This document shows, one piece after another, positions 1-10,682 of a stretch of DNA of 64,000 nt; positions within the stretch are counted from its first letter, which is position 1; every line of letters begins with the position of its first letter. The position numbers were made by a program, and so were the translations under genes. The stretch is from the NCBI GenBank assembly GCA_015499995.1, contig JADNRV010000020.1, forward strand, positions 310,001 to 374,000. The letters are read 5' to 3'. Below the pieces are notes generated by a model. That model did no database searches. It saw only the letters and a program-made list of their open reading frames with translations, and was not told the DNA's origin. This DNA comes from Flammula alnicola (lineage: Eukaryota; Basidiomycota; Agaricomycetes; Agaricales; Strophariaceae).

Positions 1-302
1 GAGGGAACCGTGTTGGCATACGTGTTCTACTGGCTCGCGGTTATTGTCTGCTTGGTCTACATGAAATTCAAGGAGGCGAGTACTAAGGTCCTGAAGCTCC
101 CGTGAAATGCAAAACTAATAGAACTCGAATGCAGGGACGTACAATGCTACTGGGACGCGAGTCTGCAGCAGGAGTTCGCAGGCGACGTGCACGCGATATC
201 AAGGCCATCGAAGGCTCTGACGAGGCTGAGTCCAAGGGGACATTGTCCGCGGTTGAGGAGACCCGCCCGGTCGTCTCGGATATCGACCTCCTCCCCCGTT
301 AG
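1..302 (+). CDS. ftr1: Plasma-membrane iron permease Ftr1, C-terminal end (partial)
   Basis: Only the last two exons are in the window. Exon 1-75 encodes the end of the last membrane helix (VFYWLAVIVCLVYMKFKE), and exon 135-302 encodes a basic cytoplasmic tail beginning GRTMLLGRESAAG and ending at TAG 300-302. This matches the C-terminus of fungal Ftr1, which imports Fe3+ together with a multicopper ferroxidase (family knowledge). The exons join in phase 0 only if the intron is 76-134, which starts with GC (GCGAGT) and ends CAG. That join restores the family sequence KFKEGRT. A GT donor at 88 is possible but inserts four extra residues. The iron-binding REGLE motifs would lie upstream and cannot be checked. 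Confidence 0.72.
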
Positions 303-765
303 ATTAGGTCAGAAGATAAAACACCACTATAGATGAGCAGGCGAGGAAGTTTTCTTAAACACCTGAGTTGCTTATGTAACATAGTCAGCCAAATTTACTA
401 CCACTGCCAACGGGCTCCAGCGGGCCCGTGGAAAACCTCTTGCACTGGTACTGTTCGCTGCTTACGCTTTCTTCTTGCCTTCTTCTACCTAACAATTCGC
501 TGTCGAGTAACATCCAGGACGCCATCAACGATTATTTTTACCTGTCGCCGAAGGCGCCCAAGACTGACATGATGCTGATGTGCCGAACTCGGAGATGGGT
601 CGTGGCCGCGTAACTGCGTACTGCCTTGCGGCCAAGCTCACCATATAAATAGTCGGACATGAAAAACTTGCACCCCACTCCGTTGCTGGCCAACGAGATA
701 AACAGGGCGCTTCTGTGCAGAGTTGAACCTTTCACGACATCCTTAACGATCTAAAGAAGTCAATC
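303..765. other. Intergenic region between ftr1 and the Pdx1-like gene
   Basis: No gene recognised. The stretch holds the ftr1 3' flank and the presumed promoter of the next gene. A TATAAA box lies at 644-649, about 120 bp before the ATG at 766. Short open frames here resemble nothing I know. Confidence 0.5.
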
Positions 766-1835
766 ATGAGTGCATTCACAAGTTTGTCAAAGGTTTATGC
801 GGCGCAGACTCGCGGAGCGTACAGACAGGTTAAGAGAAGATGTGGGTGGTCATTTCATGAGCTTTTTGTGATGTTGAATTTTTGTGAATTTTCTAGGGCT
901 TCATGGGTCATTGAAGCGACAAGCTATTATGATGCCTGCCATGTCTCCTCTGATGACGGAGGGTACTATTACGCGTTGGAAAAAGAAGGAAGGGGAGGCT
1001 TTTGCTGTTGGTGACGTTTTGCTGCAGATTGTACGTATAGAGGAAAGATACCGTTGGAGAATTTTTCTTAAGCCTGATTTTATTGCTTTGCATTTAGGAA
1101 TCTGATATAGCCACGATTGATGTGGAGGCATGCAGTCCTGGCATTCTGGGTAAAATTCTTGTATGCCTACTAATTTTTTTGTCTATGCGGAGTAAAACTC
1201 AACATGATACTTCTTTAGATGCCAGATGGTACTCCAAACGTTCCTGTCGAGCAGGTTATCGCTCTCGTTGCACGGGACATGAACGAACTCGCGCTCTTGC
1301 AAAATCAATCGACGGTGCCAGCACCACCTTTATATAACCCAATCCCTGCTCCTCCTAGCAGCTCACTTTCTTCGCCACGTCACCTTGACCACTTCAAACC
1401 GCTTTCCTCTCCACGCACACCGACGATGTCCCCTCGGACGCCCTCTTTGTTCGAGATGCAGACAATGGGGTGCGGCCATCGCAGCGTACATGCGGGTGGG
1501 CCGCGTGGAACGGTAGCCCGACTCGAATCGGTTGGTCAGGGTAGTCCATCTCCTTGTGTTGACGTGCCACCGTGCCCATCGCCCCGCATCAGGAAGCAAC
1601 AACAGCAGGAATTATCGGCGCCTCTGACTCCTTCAACTGCTAAATGGCCATCGTCTGCCGCTGGCGGAGATGAGGAACGAGCGCAGGTGAGATTTCTTTT
1701 ATGGACCACAAATTACACGTAACCCTTTGCTAAAATTCACTGCAGATGGATGGAGCTGCTATTCGACGGATGATCGTTTCCAACCTCGCTTCCAACCAAG
1801 GCAACAAGAATGTTGAACTTGATGAGCTCCTCTGA
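766..1835 (+). CDS. Pyruvate dehydrogenase protein X-like paralogue lacking the lipoyl lysine and E3-binding domain
   Basis: Five exons (766-828, 917-1030, 1098-1160, 1219-1686, 1746-1835) give 265 residues. Residues 1-26 could be a mitochondrial targeting peptide. Residues 27-100 form a lipoyl-like domain ([36 protein letters not shown]), clearly homologous to the pdx1 gene at 4199-5522. The lipoyl-accepting lysine of the DKA motif is isoleucine here (ESDIAT, I63, codon ATA). The E3-binding domain is absent; residues 105-235 are Ser/Pro-rich low complexity. The C-terminal 'MDGAAIRRMIVSNLA' segment matches '[15 protein letters not shown]' of pdx1. The acceptor at 917 is the least certain junction. 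By inference this is a diverged duplicate that cannot be lipoylated or tether E3; it may be decaying or have a structural or regulatory role. Confidence 0.7.
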
Positions 1836-2030
1836 CCGCAGACCTTGATTATTTTGGAGACATAGTGTTGTACTGCCCGTCATGATCTCAATAACAATTC
1901 ACTCTCTCCTGTCTGTTGTTTTATGCGCATCTCTGACAGTTTATCGGCAAGGGGCAAAGTTGATGAACTCGAGGTGATATATCTAGCTGTACTCGTACAA
2001 CAAAAGATACACATAGCATCAGAAGGAATA

Positions 2031-3946
2031 TTAAAATTCGTCATCGAGAGCGAGGCACTATATTATCATAACAACATTAACATCCACGTTTACTCTTGGG
2101 AAGCATCAACAACGCACCCGAAATTCGATAAATGCATCGGTGCCTCCTGCCGCTCTCGGTTTTGGCGATGGCATGAGAAACTGGAGGCTCAGCAGGCCGT
2201 CTTCATCTATCCTCAAAGATGTTTTTGTCGAGCTTTGGAGAGCTCGAATCGTACGTGCTATATGTCCAAATCTATAGCTAAGATAATAGGAAGAGCTGGT
2301 AAGTGTCAGGATAAAGACCAGATGACATCTTACAAACCTGAGGCTCACGCTCTTCGTGCATTCGAACGTTTCTAGTACGTCACGATCATTCGGATAGTCC
2401 ATCTTTAAAAAGTATTGACGATAAGTCGAGCTTGAATGCATTACATATATTTGGACACGAACCTGTGTACTTCCAAAAGTCCCTGTCGCCTGGATCCTTA
2501 GCATCGGTTTTGCAACAACGATCCTTTGTGATTGTTTCTGCTTTTGTCGAGCAGTTTTAGGCACAGATGGGTCGGCTTGTGCTTGAGGTGTTGGTGGATT
2601 ACCGATAAAGGTGAGTTTATCGCATGATGGATCTAGTTCGGAGAGGGCGTCGCGTAACCAGGAAGACTGTACATAATAGGGTCAAATCTCTAAAAATGCT
2701 GAGAAAATCGAAGCCCACTTTGAGAATGATCTTGAGTACGCTGGATCAATAAAAGATTCAGTCGAAGAAAAATGGAAGAAGAATGCGACGAACGTTTTGG
2801 AGTTGTCGAAATCAAGTTCGAGATGTGGTTCTGGGTCGAAGGTGGTGATCTCGCATGTCGTAGTCGGCCCAGATGCGTCTTCTGCGCTGTTAGAATTGCA
2901 CAAGCATGCCAGTCAGATATTTGGACATAAAGGCATAGAAAAGCAAAGCAAAGCAGAAAAAGAGGCAGAAGGACCGGAGACAGTACGCACATAATCAAAG
3001 TCAGAGGATATCCTGCACCAGCATACGACAGGCGCATGCCCGTCCTCTTCTCCGACGCACCAGCCCCAAAATACGCATCGAGCCCTCTTCCCGCCCCTCT
3101 CCCTCCGCCATCGTCGCTATCGGAATCGTTGTTAGGATTCCGATGCCACCCTCCTCTACCTCTCCCTGCTCCTCCGCCTCTCCCAGCCCCGCCGCTGCCA
3201 CCACCACCACCACCTCCCCCGGAAGATCCACCAAGGTTCCCACTGCTCGGCCCCGCCGTGCCAAAGATATTCAAACACTCAATAAGGGTGTTCAGCGGGA
3301 CCTCAAAGGCTGCATTGTCCGGGAGGCCCTGCTCATTCTCGTCGGGCTGATATTCGTCTTTGTCGTCTTCCGGCTCGGTTTCGGACTCAGTTTCTGAGGC
3401 AGAATCTGGGTTTTGGGGTTTCTGCGGGCGTTTGTTCCGCTTGGACCTGGGAGGCTGGGGCGCGCGACGAGTTTGAGGCTGAGGAGGCTCAGGGCTATAT
3501 GCGTATTCGTCGAATACACCAGCGAAGATGAAGGCTGTGCCTGTTTCACGGAAAGAGAACGTTTATAAGTGGCAGTATAAAGCCTGGACATCTTGCATTG
3601 TACCACGCACCGAGCAATGTACGCGATTCTTCTACTGTAATTGTCAATCCTCGCTCGGTGACCGTAATTGTTGCGCGCTAAATCAAGAAAACGCGTTAGG
3701 TGTCGGAAATCATACATAGTGTTTTCAAACATGCAAAGATGTAAAGATACTTACATTAACAAAATTGACGCCTCTCAGTAGAGCAGCGAAGTAGCGCACG
3801 TCATGTACGGACGCGGTGAGGACCTAAGACAAGGTCGCCATGTTCAAGGAGAGATCGGGCTTGTCATTCCATCGTTTGATGTTTCTGGATAGAATATGCG
3901 AGATACGACTTACAGGTGGAAGGGCTTCCTCAGCGTCTTGGGACAT
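2031..3946 (-). CDS. rad1: Rad1 subunit of the 9-1-1 checkpoint clamp
   Basis: Ten exons (3946-3914, 3823-3755, 3677-3611, 3540-2991, 2886-2794, 2740-2719, 2666-2463, 2402-2338, 2277-2118, 2057-2031) total 1290 nt, 429 residues. Family blocks seen are FAALLRGVNFVN, ATITVTERGLTITVEESRTL, AFIFAGVFDEY, SSWLRDALSELD, ARTIRALQSSTKTSLRIDE, GLLSLQFLMPSP and a terminal DAFIEFRCLALDDE. Rad1 forms a ring with Rad9 and Hus1 that is loaded at damaged DNA to activate the checkpoint (family knowledge). Exon 4 carries a long insert, acidic (Asp/Glu/Gln/Pro) then Gly-rich (residues about 75-205), absent from most relatives. One exon is only 22 nt. The gene converges on the Pdx1-like gene (195 bp between stops). 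An ACGCGT box lies 132 bp upstream of the ATG. Confidence 0.88.
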
Positions 3947-4077
3947 CAAGTCACTACTGAATGTTGACTGAATGGTTAGTTAACCGTCAGGCCGCGTCCG
4001 AGATACAAGCTAACTGACTCCGGGAACTTCGGGCCGCAGAGTCCGTAAAGCTTGTCGACTCGAATGGCACGTCCGCG

Positions 4078-4083
4078 ACGCGT
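4078..4083. promoter_or_regulatory. ACGCGT (MCB-like) box upstream of rad1
   Basis: A perfect ACGCGT palindrome lies 132 bp before the rad1 start codon. In yeasts this motif is bound by MBF and drives G1/S transcription. One 6-mer is expected about every 4 kb, so a single copy is weak evidence. Confidence 0.3.
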
Positions 4084-4198
4084 CACTCGTTATATTTAAT
4101 TGAGATAAATCGTATTCCTTTTTCAGAGCCATGGGCGGGCACTTTCTCTACTACAGGATACGTGTAATATAAGTCTAATGCGGGTAACAAATGTATAG

Positions 4199-5522
4199 CT
4201 ATAAACCTAGGACAGGCCGTCCAAATAGTTTGGAGACTTCTTGGGTGAAGGAGATTTCGGGGCAGAAGGCTGTGATGACGGCGTGGGTGTTGAAGGAGGG
4301 AGGTAGTCTGCAAGAATGGAGTCGAAGTCTGCCTCTTTGATGCCTGTAAGACGGAAGGGTCAGTATTTCAAAGCAATGGAAAGATCGAGCATGGGGACAT
4401 ACTGGCTGGGATAGGATTGCGTGCCTTGATTGAGGCTTGGAGCATTGAGGAGACGATGAGTCGACGGATAGCGGGACCATCTAGAGGAGCCTGAAATTCG
4501 AGAATGAGAATAGATACATGGAAATAAATAAAATCAGAGACCGACCTTGGCTGCAGCCGGAGAAGGAGCCGGAGCCTTCTTCCCTGAGACTTGGCTCGCA
4601 TTCGCCTCTTCGATTGGCGAGGGACCAGGCTTGAACGTCCCAAGAGGATTTGATGCCTTACCCAAGAAGGTCAAGACGTCACCCTTCGTCAGCATTCCTC
4701 TTACCCCCGTTCCTTTGATATTTTCCGGCGTCGTGATGTTGTTTTCCAGTAGAAGACGGTGCACGGATGGGAAGAGGGGACGAGATTGTTCTGGCAGTGC
4801 ATGCAAAGGTGCTTGCGTTGACTGAGGCGGTTGGCCGTTAGACGTGGGCTCTGGCTGGGATGACGAAGAGCTGGAAGCCGACGCAGAGGCTTCGGCTTCC
4901 TTGGGTATGGAGGTTGGGATTGGTTCTTCTTTGGGTACTTCGAGGTTCGAGATATCATCGCCCTCTTCAGCGAGAAGACCGATGACTTTCCCTACAGGTA
5001 TACCCTTCGTCCCATCTGGAGCCTAGTAATAGTTTGTTGGGTTCAATGAGTCATTTACAGAACTGTGTTATGACTTACCAGAATTTTGCCCATAATACCA
5101 TCATCCTGCGCCTCGACGTCGATGGTAGCCTTGTCCGTTTCCTAGAGAACATAAAGCAGGATATGATGAGAACGTCCCCTTACGGCGAGGCGGAACAAAG
5201 CATTGCACGCGACGTAAGGTCCACCTACAATCTCCAACAACACATCGCCTTGCGAAAACGCCTCTCCCTCCTTCTTCTTCCACGATGCAATACCGCCCTC
5301 TGTCATAGTCGGGGACATAGCTGGCATCTGTAAATTGGATATGACGGAACACCTCGCAGAGGCGTGCAGCACTGTTACACGAATTTCGTATCAGCCATGA
5401 CATGGCCCGAGTGACGTTAGAACATGAAAACACTGACGACGTTTCATATGGCCTGCTGAGCTAAGCTGGGTGCTCCTGCATACTGCAGAAGACGCTCTTG
5501 ATATGGCCTTTATTGAAGCCAT
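4199..5522 (-). CDS. pdx1: Pyruvate dehydrogenase complex protein X (E3-binding protein)
   Basis: Start ATG at 5522 opens a Ser/Arg/Ala-rich mitochondrial targeting peptide. A phase-1 intron (from 5437) then leads to LHASARCSV and the lipoyl domain [12 protein letters not shown]...[11 protein letters not shown], with the lipoyl lysine at about residue 80. After a Ser/Pro/Ala linker comes the peripheral-subunit-binding (E3-binding) domain: [33 protein letters not shown] short C-terminal region ([15 protein letters not shown], then [14 protein letters not shown]) replaces the E2 acyltransferase domain, as expected for protein X. It anchors dihydrolipoamide dehydrogenase to the complex in the matrix. 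Stop TAG at 4199-4201. The gene follows rad1 on the same strand and is divergent from the SCAP gene. Confidence 0.85.
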
Positions 5523-5891
5523 TCTGTGCACGACGAGTTGGGTGTAGGAAGCCGTCGCCAGCACTCAGCGAGGGACGCGGGGTTCAAGTTGGGGACTAGG
5601 CTAAATCTGGAACTCGTTCCGTCACGTGATATGGTGGCGGAGGATAAATGCCAAAAATGGGTTCGGGCAAGGTTCGGTGCGTGTCGGTGGGAGATAGCAC
5701 TGCAAACTTTCGTAACCTCCCCACTTGTCCACAACTCGCTCGCTGCTTCGGATATCAGGGTTATCAACGGACTCTATTTCAAGTCAATATGCCAATTGAA
5801 TTGTGCTAAAGTCCCCCCGTTTAACCTTATAGCCAGATAGTTCACTATTTCCAAACTACGCACGCGCGTTTCCCGCTTTTCGAGGTCACTT
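5523..5891. promoter_or_regulatory. Divergent pdx1 / SCAP promoter with a TCACGTGA box
   Basis: These 369 bp separate the two start codons and must hold both promoters. A palindromic TCACGTGA (E-box) lies at 5622-5629. SREBP-type bHLH factors can bind such E-boxes, so feedback on the SCAP gene is conceivable, but this is inference from one motif. Confidence 0.45.
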
Positions 5892-8800
5892 ATGTCGGTC
5901 TACACCTCTGGGCCTCTGCAATGGGCTCGGACATTAGGACAAAGGTTCTTTCTCCAATTCGGGCTGTGAGTACCTCTTTATCTCCTAGGAATGCTCGCCT
6001 ACATCACCCCTGTTCTCCAGTCACTGCGCTACGCACCAAATTCGTGTTATCCTCATATCCTGTGTTGTCATCACGTCGCTTTTCTACCCCGCTCTCGACC
6101 TCTACACTTCCTCCAGAGATTCATCGCAATCTATTCTAGATGCAATCATCTCCCCCAACTCTCGCTCGCTAGAAAATGACCTCGTCAACCTCTGGTCGGC
6201 CCAAGATACGATCCGCGTCCATGAAGACCCAGTTACGAGGGCAAAGTGTAGAGGTGACCATGCACTCCGAGTAGAAAGGATATTTATCCAGAGCCCTTTT
6301 GTCGAGGACGACGGGGCGCTGAACCTCCAAATACTGCTGTCTACATTAAACCTCGAATGTCGCCTTCAAGACCTCGTTTTAGATCCTCCATGCCTCAAAA
6401 AAGTGAATGGACAATGTCTGGTTATCTCGCCACTGGCGTTCTGGAACTACGACAAGGACGCCCTCATTTCAGACCCTAATATCCTTGACACTCTCAGCGA
6501 CCCCAAGAATATCTCTGAAATCCCTGTCACCCCGCATATGGTTTTGGCAGGCAGAGGGTCTTATGAACACCCCGTTGGCGGAAACAAATTCGACTACGCC
6601 AACTTTCTGGCTCTAACCTACTTCTTCCCCAATAGTCCATGTTGGGATTCTGGCACTGAACACACACAATGGGTCCGGACTGTCAAAAGGGCGATAGCAC
6701 AGAATGGAGAGGTCACTGCTCAAGTGCCGGAGGCCACCTTGATAGCCCTGGAGGTATGAACATGTCTATTATGCTACTCTACGTTAAACCCATTCTGCTC
6801 CATTTTAGTATGATCCACACAGGTCAGAGTTCACCTCAGAGGGCTGGTCGGCCATATCGGCATTTCTTTATTTAGCCTACATTGGTTTCTTCGTCTATGT
6901 CGCTTGGTCTGTTAGACGCATGGACGCCGTGCACTCTAGACTAGGAGTAACATTCACCGCTCTCGTCGAAATCGCGGTGTCGACCATCACATCTCTCAGC
7001 GTCTGTGCGCTTGTAGGGTTTAAGATTACTATGGTCCCCTGGTACGCATGGGGATGTTCTTATTGACGCTGTCCTGATTGCTATTTCAACATGTTTGAAT
7101 AGGGAACTGCTGCCGATCGTTATCGTGTTTGTTGGCGCGGAGAATATGTTCAACCTTGTAAGCGTTGCTGTTCCACCAGTCTCCGCACCTCTAACTCATC
7201 CCTGTTACGCGTCTTGCTTTGATAGGTGGACGCGGTTGGTAAAACATCTGTGACGCTCTCCGTCAAGCAACGGATCGCAGAAGGGCTTAGTCGTGCAGGC
7301 ACGTCTAATACTCTCAAAGTCGTATCCTACAACGCAATTCTAGGCGTCATCGCGGTCTTTGCTGTCGGAGCTGTCCGCCAGTTTTGCATCTTTGCAATTG
7401 TGGTCTTGGTGGCGCACTGGTTTTTGGCGCATACTTTCTTCATGGCCGTGCTGTCCATCGATATCGCGCGTTTGGAGGTATGCATGATTCGTTTTACGTG
7501 TAGGATTGGTACTGACAAGGTTTTTACACGTTAGCTTGAAGAACTCCTTCATCATGACACCTTTCTACCGCCTTCTGTGCCACCGTTCCGGAAGGAGAGC
7601 CAAAACACGAAGGAACAGCGTCCTAAATGGCAAAGGCTGATGGTGACGATACAAAATCTTCTGAGAGGCAGAGCAGCTACCAACATCAGCCTGCTGATGG
7701 TGCGTCCTCGAGGCTTCTTTGCATTCTCTAGTCGCATGGACCTCTAACACCGCTGTGCTATCTTTCCATTTAGCTCCTTGCTATTGCGGCTACGTTGTAC
7801 TATACGACGTACACGGCATCGACATCGACTTTGAGTCCTTCTCTTCCCAAATCTCTCGGAGCCGTTTCCAGAATGAAGGCGAGGCCCTCATCGGATGCTG
7901 CTTCGACCCCGGAGCATATCTGGAAGACTTTGAACCCTACGCAGGCGCCACTATTACATCTCCGTATCGAATCGCCTACGATCATCACGTTTAGTCCCAA
8001 TGGTGGTGGTACTAGCAGCAGTTCTACCATGCAGCCATCGTACCGGTCGCGGTACACCATCCGGACATTTAAGTTTGTTTTGTGGTTGCTTACGATCTTG
8101 GTTCTGCCTATCGCGGCTACGACGAGTGCGCTGTGGGGTCTGCTTCTCTACCTCCTAAAGAACACCGAACTGTTGGAGGCACAGCGGCACCGTTCTGAGG
8201 CAGAAAGCGCTTCGCATGCCCAGGAGGGCCAGCGAAGCCTGCAGGATCAAATATCATTTTCCACGCTCCCAAGAGCCTTGGCCAGTGACGTAGAGCTCAT
8301 CGCGGCGAGCAAGAACGGGAAGACAGTCGTTTCTGTTGGATTGCGCAACGAGATTATCATATGGAATTCGGATACAAAGAAGCACTTTGCGGTAGATGCA
8401 GCGAATGTGTTGCTGAGGACAGCAAGCACCTCTTCATGTGCGGCGTCGACGATCACCTCTGTAACGGTCGACGATACGGGTCGACATCTCGCCATTGGTA
8501 CTGGTGCAGGGCTGATTGCTACCTGGAGTGTGGATAAGGCTCATGGCAGCGTCAGACCTTTGCCATTACTCGCTTTGGAAAATTCATCTGTGGGGGTGAC
8601 GGAGATGAGGTTCGTGCCGCCGATACCACAGTATACGACGAAGAAGCCCAGGCGGACACCGTCTATTTCTGAGCCCAATTCACCCGAATCCCTCGAATCA
8701 AGCGGTGCCATCTTGTTTGCGACATATGAAAATGGTGTCGCTGCCCGATGGACTATTGGCGATTTCCCGACCGTGTCATACTTCTCATCCTCACGACATG

Positions 8801-10074
8801 TCTCGGTTGTAAGGTCTCTCCTCGTCAATGTCATCCCAGAAAATAGGGTACTTGTCGCTTTTTGCTTGGACGACGGCGGCCTCGACTTGGTGGAAACGGG
8901 CGACTATGAGCCGACGATGTTGGCGGAGTGTTGCCTGCAGCCAGGAAATCCGTTGGACTTGGTGTCCAAAGTGCATGCTTGCAGAGCGGAGATGAATGGG
9001 AGTATGAGATTGATCATCGCTGCGGCGACCGAGTCAGGGTCGGTATCGCTCTGGGATGGCATTACCGGAGAATGTATCTCTGTGTTGGACGAGTCGTATG
9101 GGCACATCAGCTATCTCAGGGTCTCGCCCGTCGAATGCGAGACGTGCCATTTCTGCGGGCAGCTACCGATGGAGAGCATTGCCGTGGCATTCTCCGTGGA
9201 CCACGTTATCCGCTTCTCGAAGCTGTATCTGAACGACCAGACGAGGCGGTGTTCGTGCTCGCGAGCGCATCATCACCAGCAGCAACAGCTGCGACCTATG
9301 TCATCGAGGGAGAGTCTAGGGAGGTCGAGGAGTAACAGTACCACATCGTCCCAGATGGGATCGCCGCACATATCGCCGCTCCTACCACGCGCAAGGCTTG
9401 CGACCGCGTTCGAGACATCAGCTTTCCCTGTTTCGGGGCACGGTGTCCATTCGCGACGAGCCTCAGAGAAGGATACGAGTCGGAGATCGTCCGAGCTTTT
9501 GACGGTGCCTTTCCCGGGCAACCTCAGTGGGGATGAGTACGATGGGTTCGGACAAGGGCACGACCTGAGTGGATCGACGACGCCGACCAACAACAGCGCA
9601 TCGCCGTCAGTATGGAGGAATGCTGTCCTCTTTCCGTTGGTGGACGTGACGTGCGAGAGAGGAGCGTGGGATGTGATGAGCAAGATGTTTGTTGGCATCC
9701 GACGCAAGCCACGATCTCAGGGTAAGTTGAAAACTCCGGTGGAGTCGCTGGCTGCCAGCGCTTCAAGGTCGTCGGGTCTGACGAGCGCTACCCTGGAGAG
9801 ATGGGAATTATGGACTTTTGATCCAGCAGTGGCATTGCTACGAAGTTCATTATTGGCGGGACTCTCTCCGCATCCCCAGGATGCTGATGGGACTTCATCA
9901 TCGTCTCCGACATCATCATCATCTCGGACCAGTTCCTCTTCTTCAATAAATACTTCGAATGGCGCAGGGATAGCCAGGCTACCTTTTACCAGGGTATTTC
10001 CCCTGCTTACCGCCTCTTCTGATGCCCTAGCAGGTTTTGGCAACACTATAGGTGTCTTCCACTTCAAATCTTGA
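5892..10074 (+). CDS. scp1: SREBP cleavage-activating protein (SCAP) homologue
   Basis: Seven exons (5892-5965, 6021-6753, 6809-7041, 7103-7157, 7226-7477, 7535-7699, 7774-10074) total 3813 nt, 1270 residues in one frame. Residues about 30-45 form the first membrane helix (RVILISCVVITSLFYPALDLY), followed by a lumenal loop. The sterol-sensing domain spans roughly residues 280-460: YLAYIGFFVYV, VEIAVSTITSLSVCALVGFK, LLPIVIVFVGAENMFNLVDAV, IAVFAVGAVRQFCIFAIVVL. The last helices are at about residues 510 and 610-640. The cytosolic C-terminal half contains WD40-like repeats (GLRNEIIIWNSDT, IATWSVD, VSLWDGITGECI) broken by Ser-rich inserts. SCAP escorts the SREBP transcription factor from ER to Golgi for cleavage; in Cryptococcus the orthologue is Scp1 (family knowledge). 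Start chosen for the conserved FFLQFGLHCATHQ block across intron 1. Confidence 0.85.
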
Positions 10075-10682
10075 TATTGTTGCCCTATTTTTCCTCCTCG
10101 CATTATCTGAGTGCTTGGCTTGCGTATGGCTGTTTGACCGGTTTATCGGACTAGGAGTCTTCTTTCTATTTTGTCTTGTCCTCTCGCAGCTCCCTCATAT
10201 TGCTTTCCATCTCTGTATTGGTTGAAATTGGTTTATTGATTAATGTCTCAGTTGGCCTACACACATAGAAGTAATTACAAGATCAATAATGTATGTTTAG
10301 AATATTTAACAAATCTGAGCCCTAGAGCATGTACTTACAAAACAAGGATTGAGTTGTCTTGGGATCACATCATGAATACTTTTTTCTTTAGGCCAAATTT
10401 TTATATCATTGAAACGAAGAATGTCGCGTATCTACAAGTTGTTGACCACCCTTTGAGACTCGCAGCCGGAATTAAGAATTTAAAGGATTACATCGTCCAA
10501 ACTCTGGCAGAACGGTAGTCGACATAAATTTCGGGGGATCGCTCTACTTTTTCGGCATATTAGTCGCAAATTAGTTGTATGACCAATGGCTCTTCAAGTT
10601 CTCCAATTGCGATGGTCCAATATCGAATTCGATACGCTGCCAATCCGAGTCCGTTTAGTCAAATATTTCAAAATTTGTGAGT
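10075..10682. other. AT-rich intergenic region, left edge of the accessory island
   Basis: This holds the SCAP 3' flank and then AT-rich DNA. A 91-codon open frame (10243-10518) has no recognisable domain. The following gene is on the minus strand, so its 3' flank is also here. No terminal repeats found. Confidence 0.45.

Noticed and set aside
3036..3350. Proline-rich plus-strand frame
   Set aside because: Complement of the Gly-rich insert of rad1 exon 4.
7205..7211. Other ACGCGT copies (about 7205, 36165, 44170, 44364)
   Set aside because: They lie in introns or intergenic DNA unrelated to S-phase genes and occur at about the frequency expected by chance.
10243..10518. 91-codon plus-strand frame after SCAP
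   Set aside because: AT-rich, no recognisable domain, no neighbouring exons with fitting splice sites.
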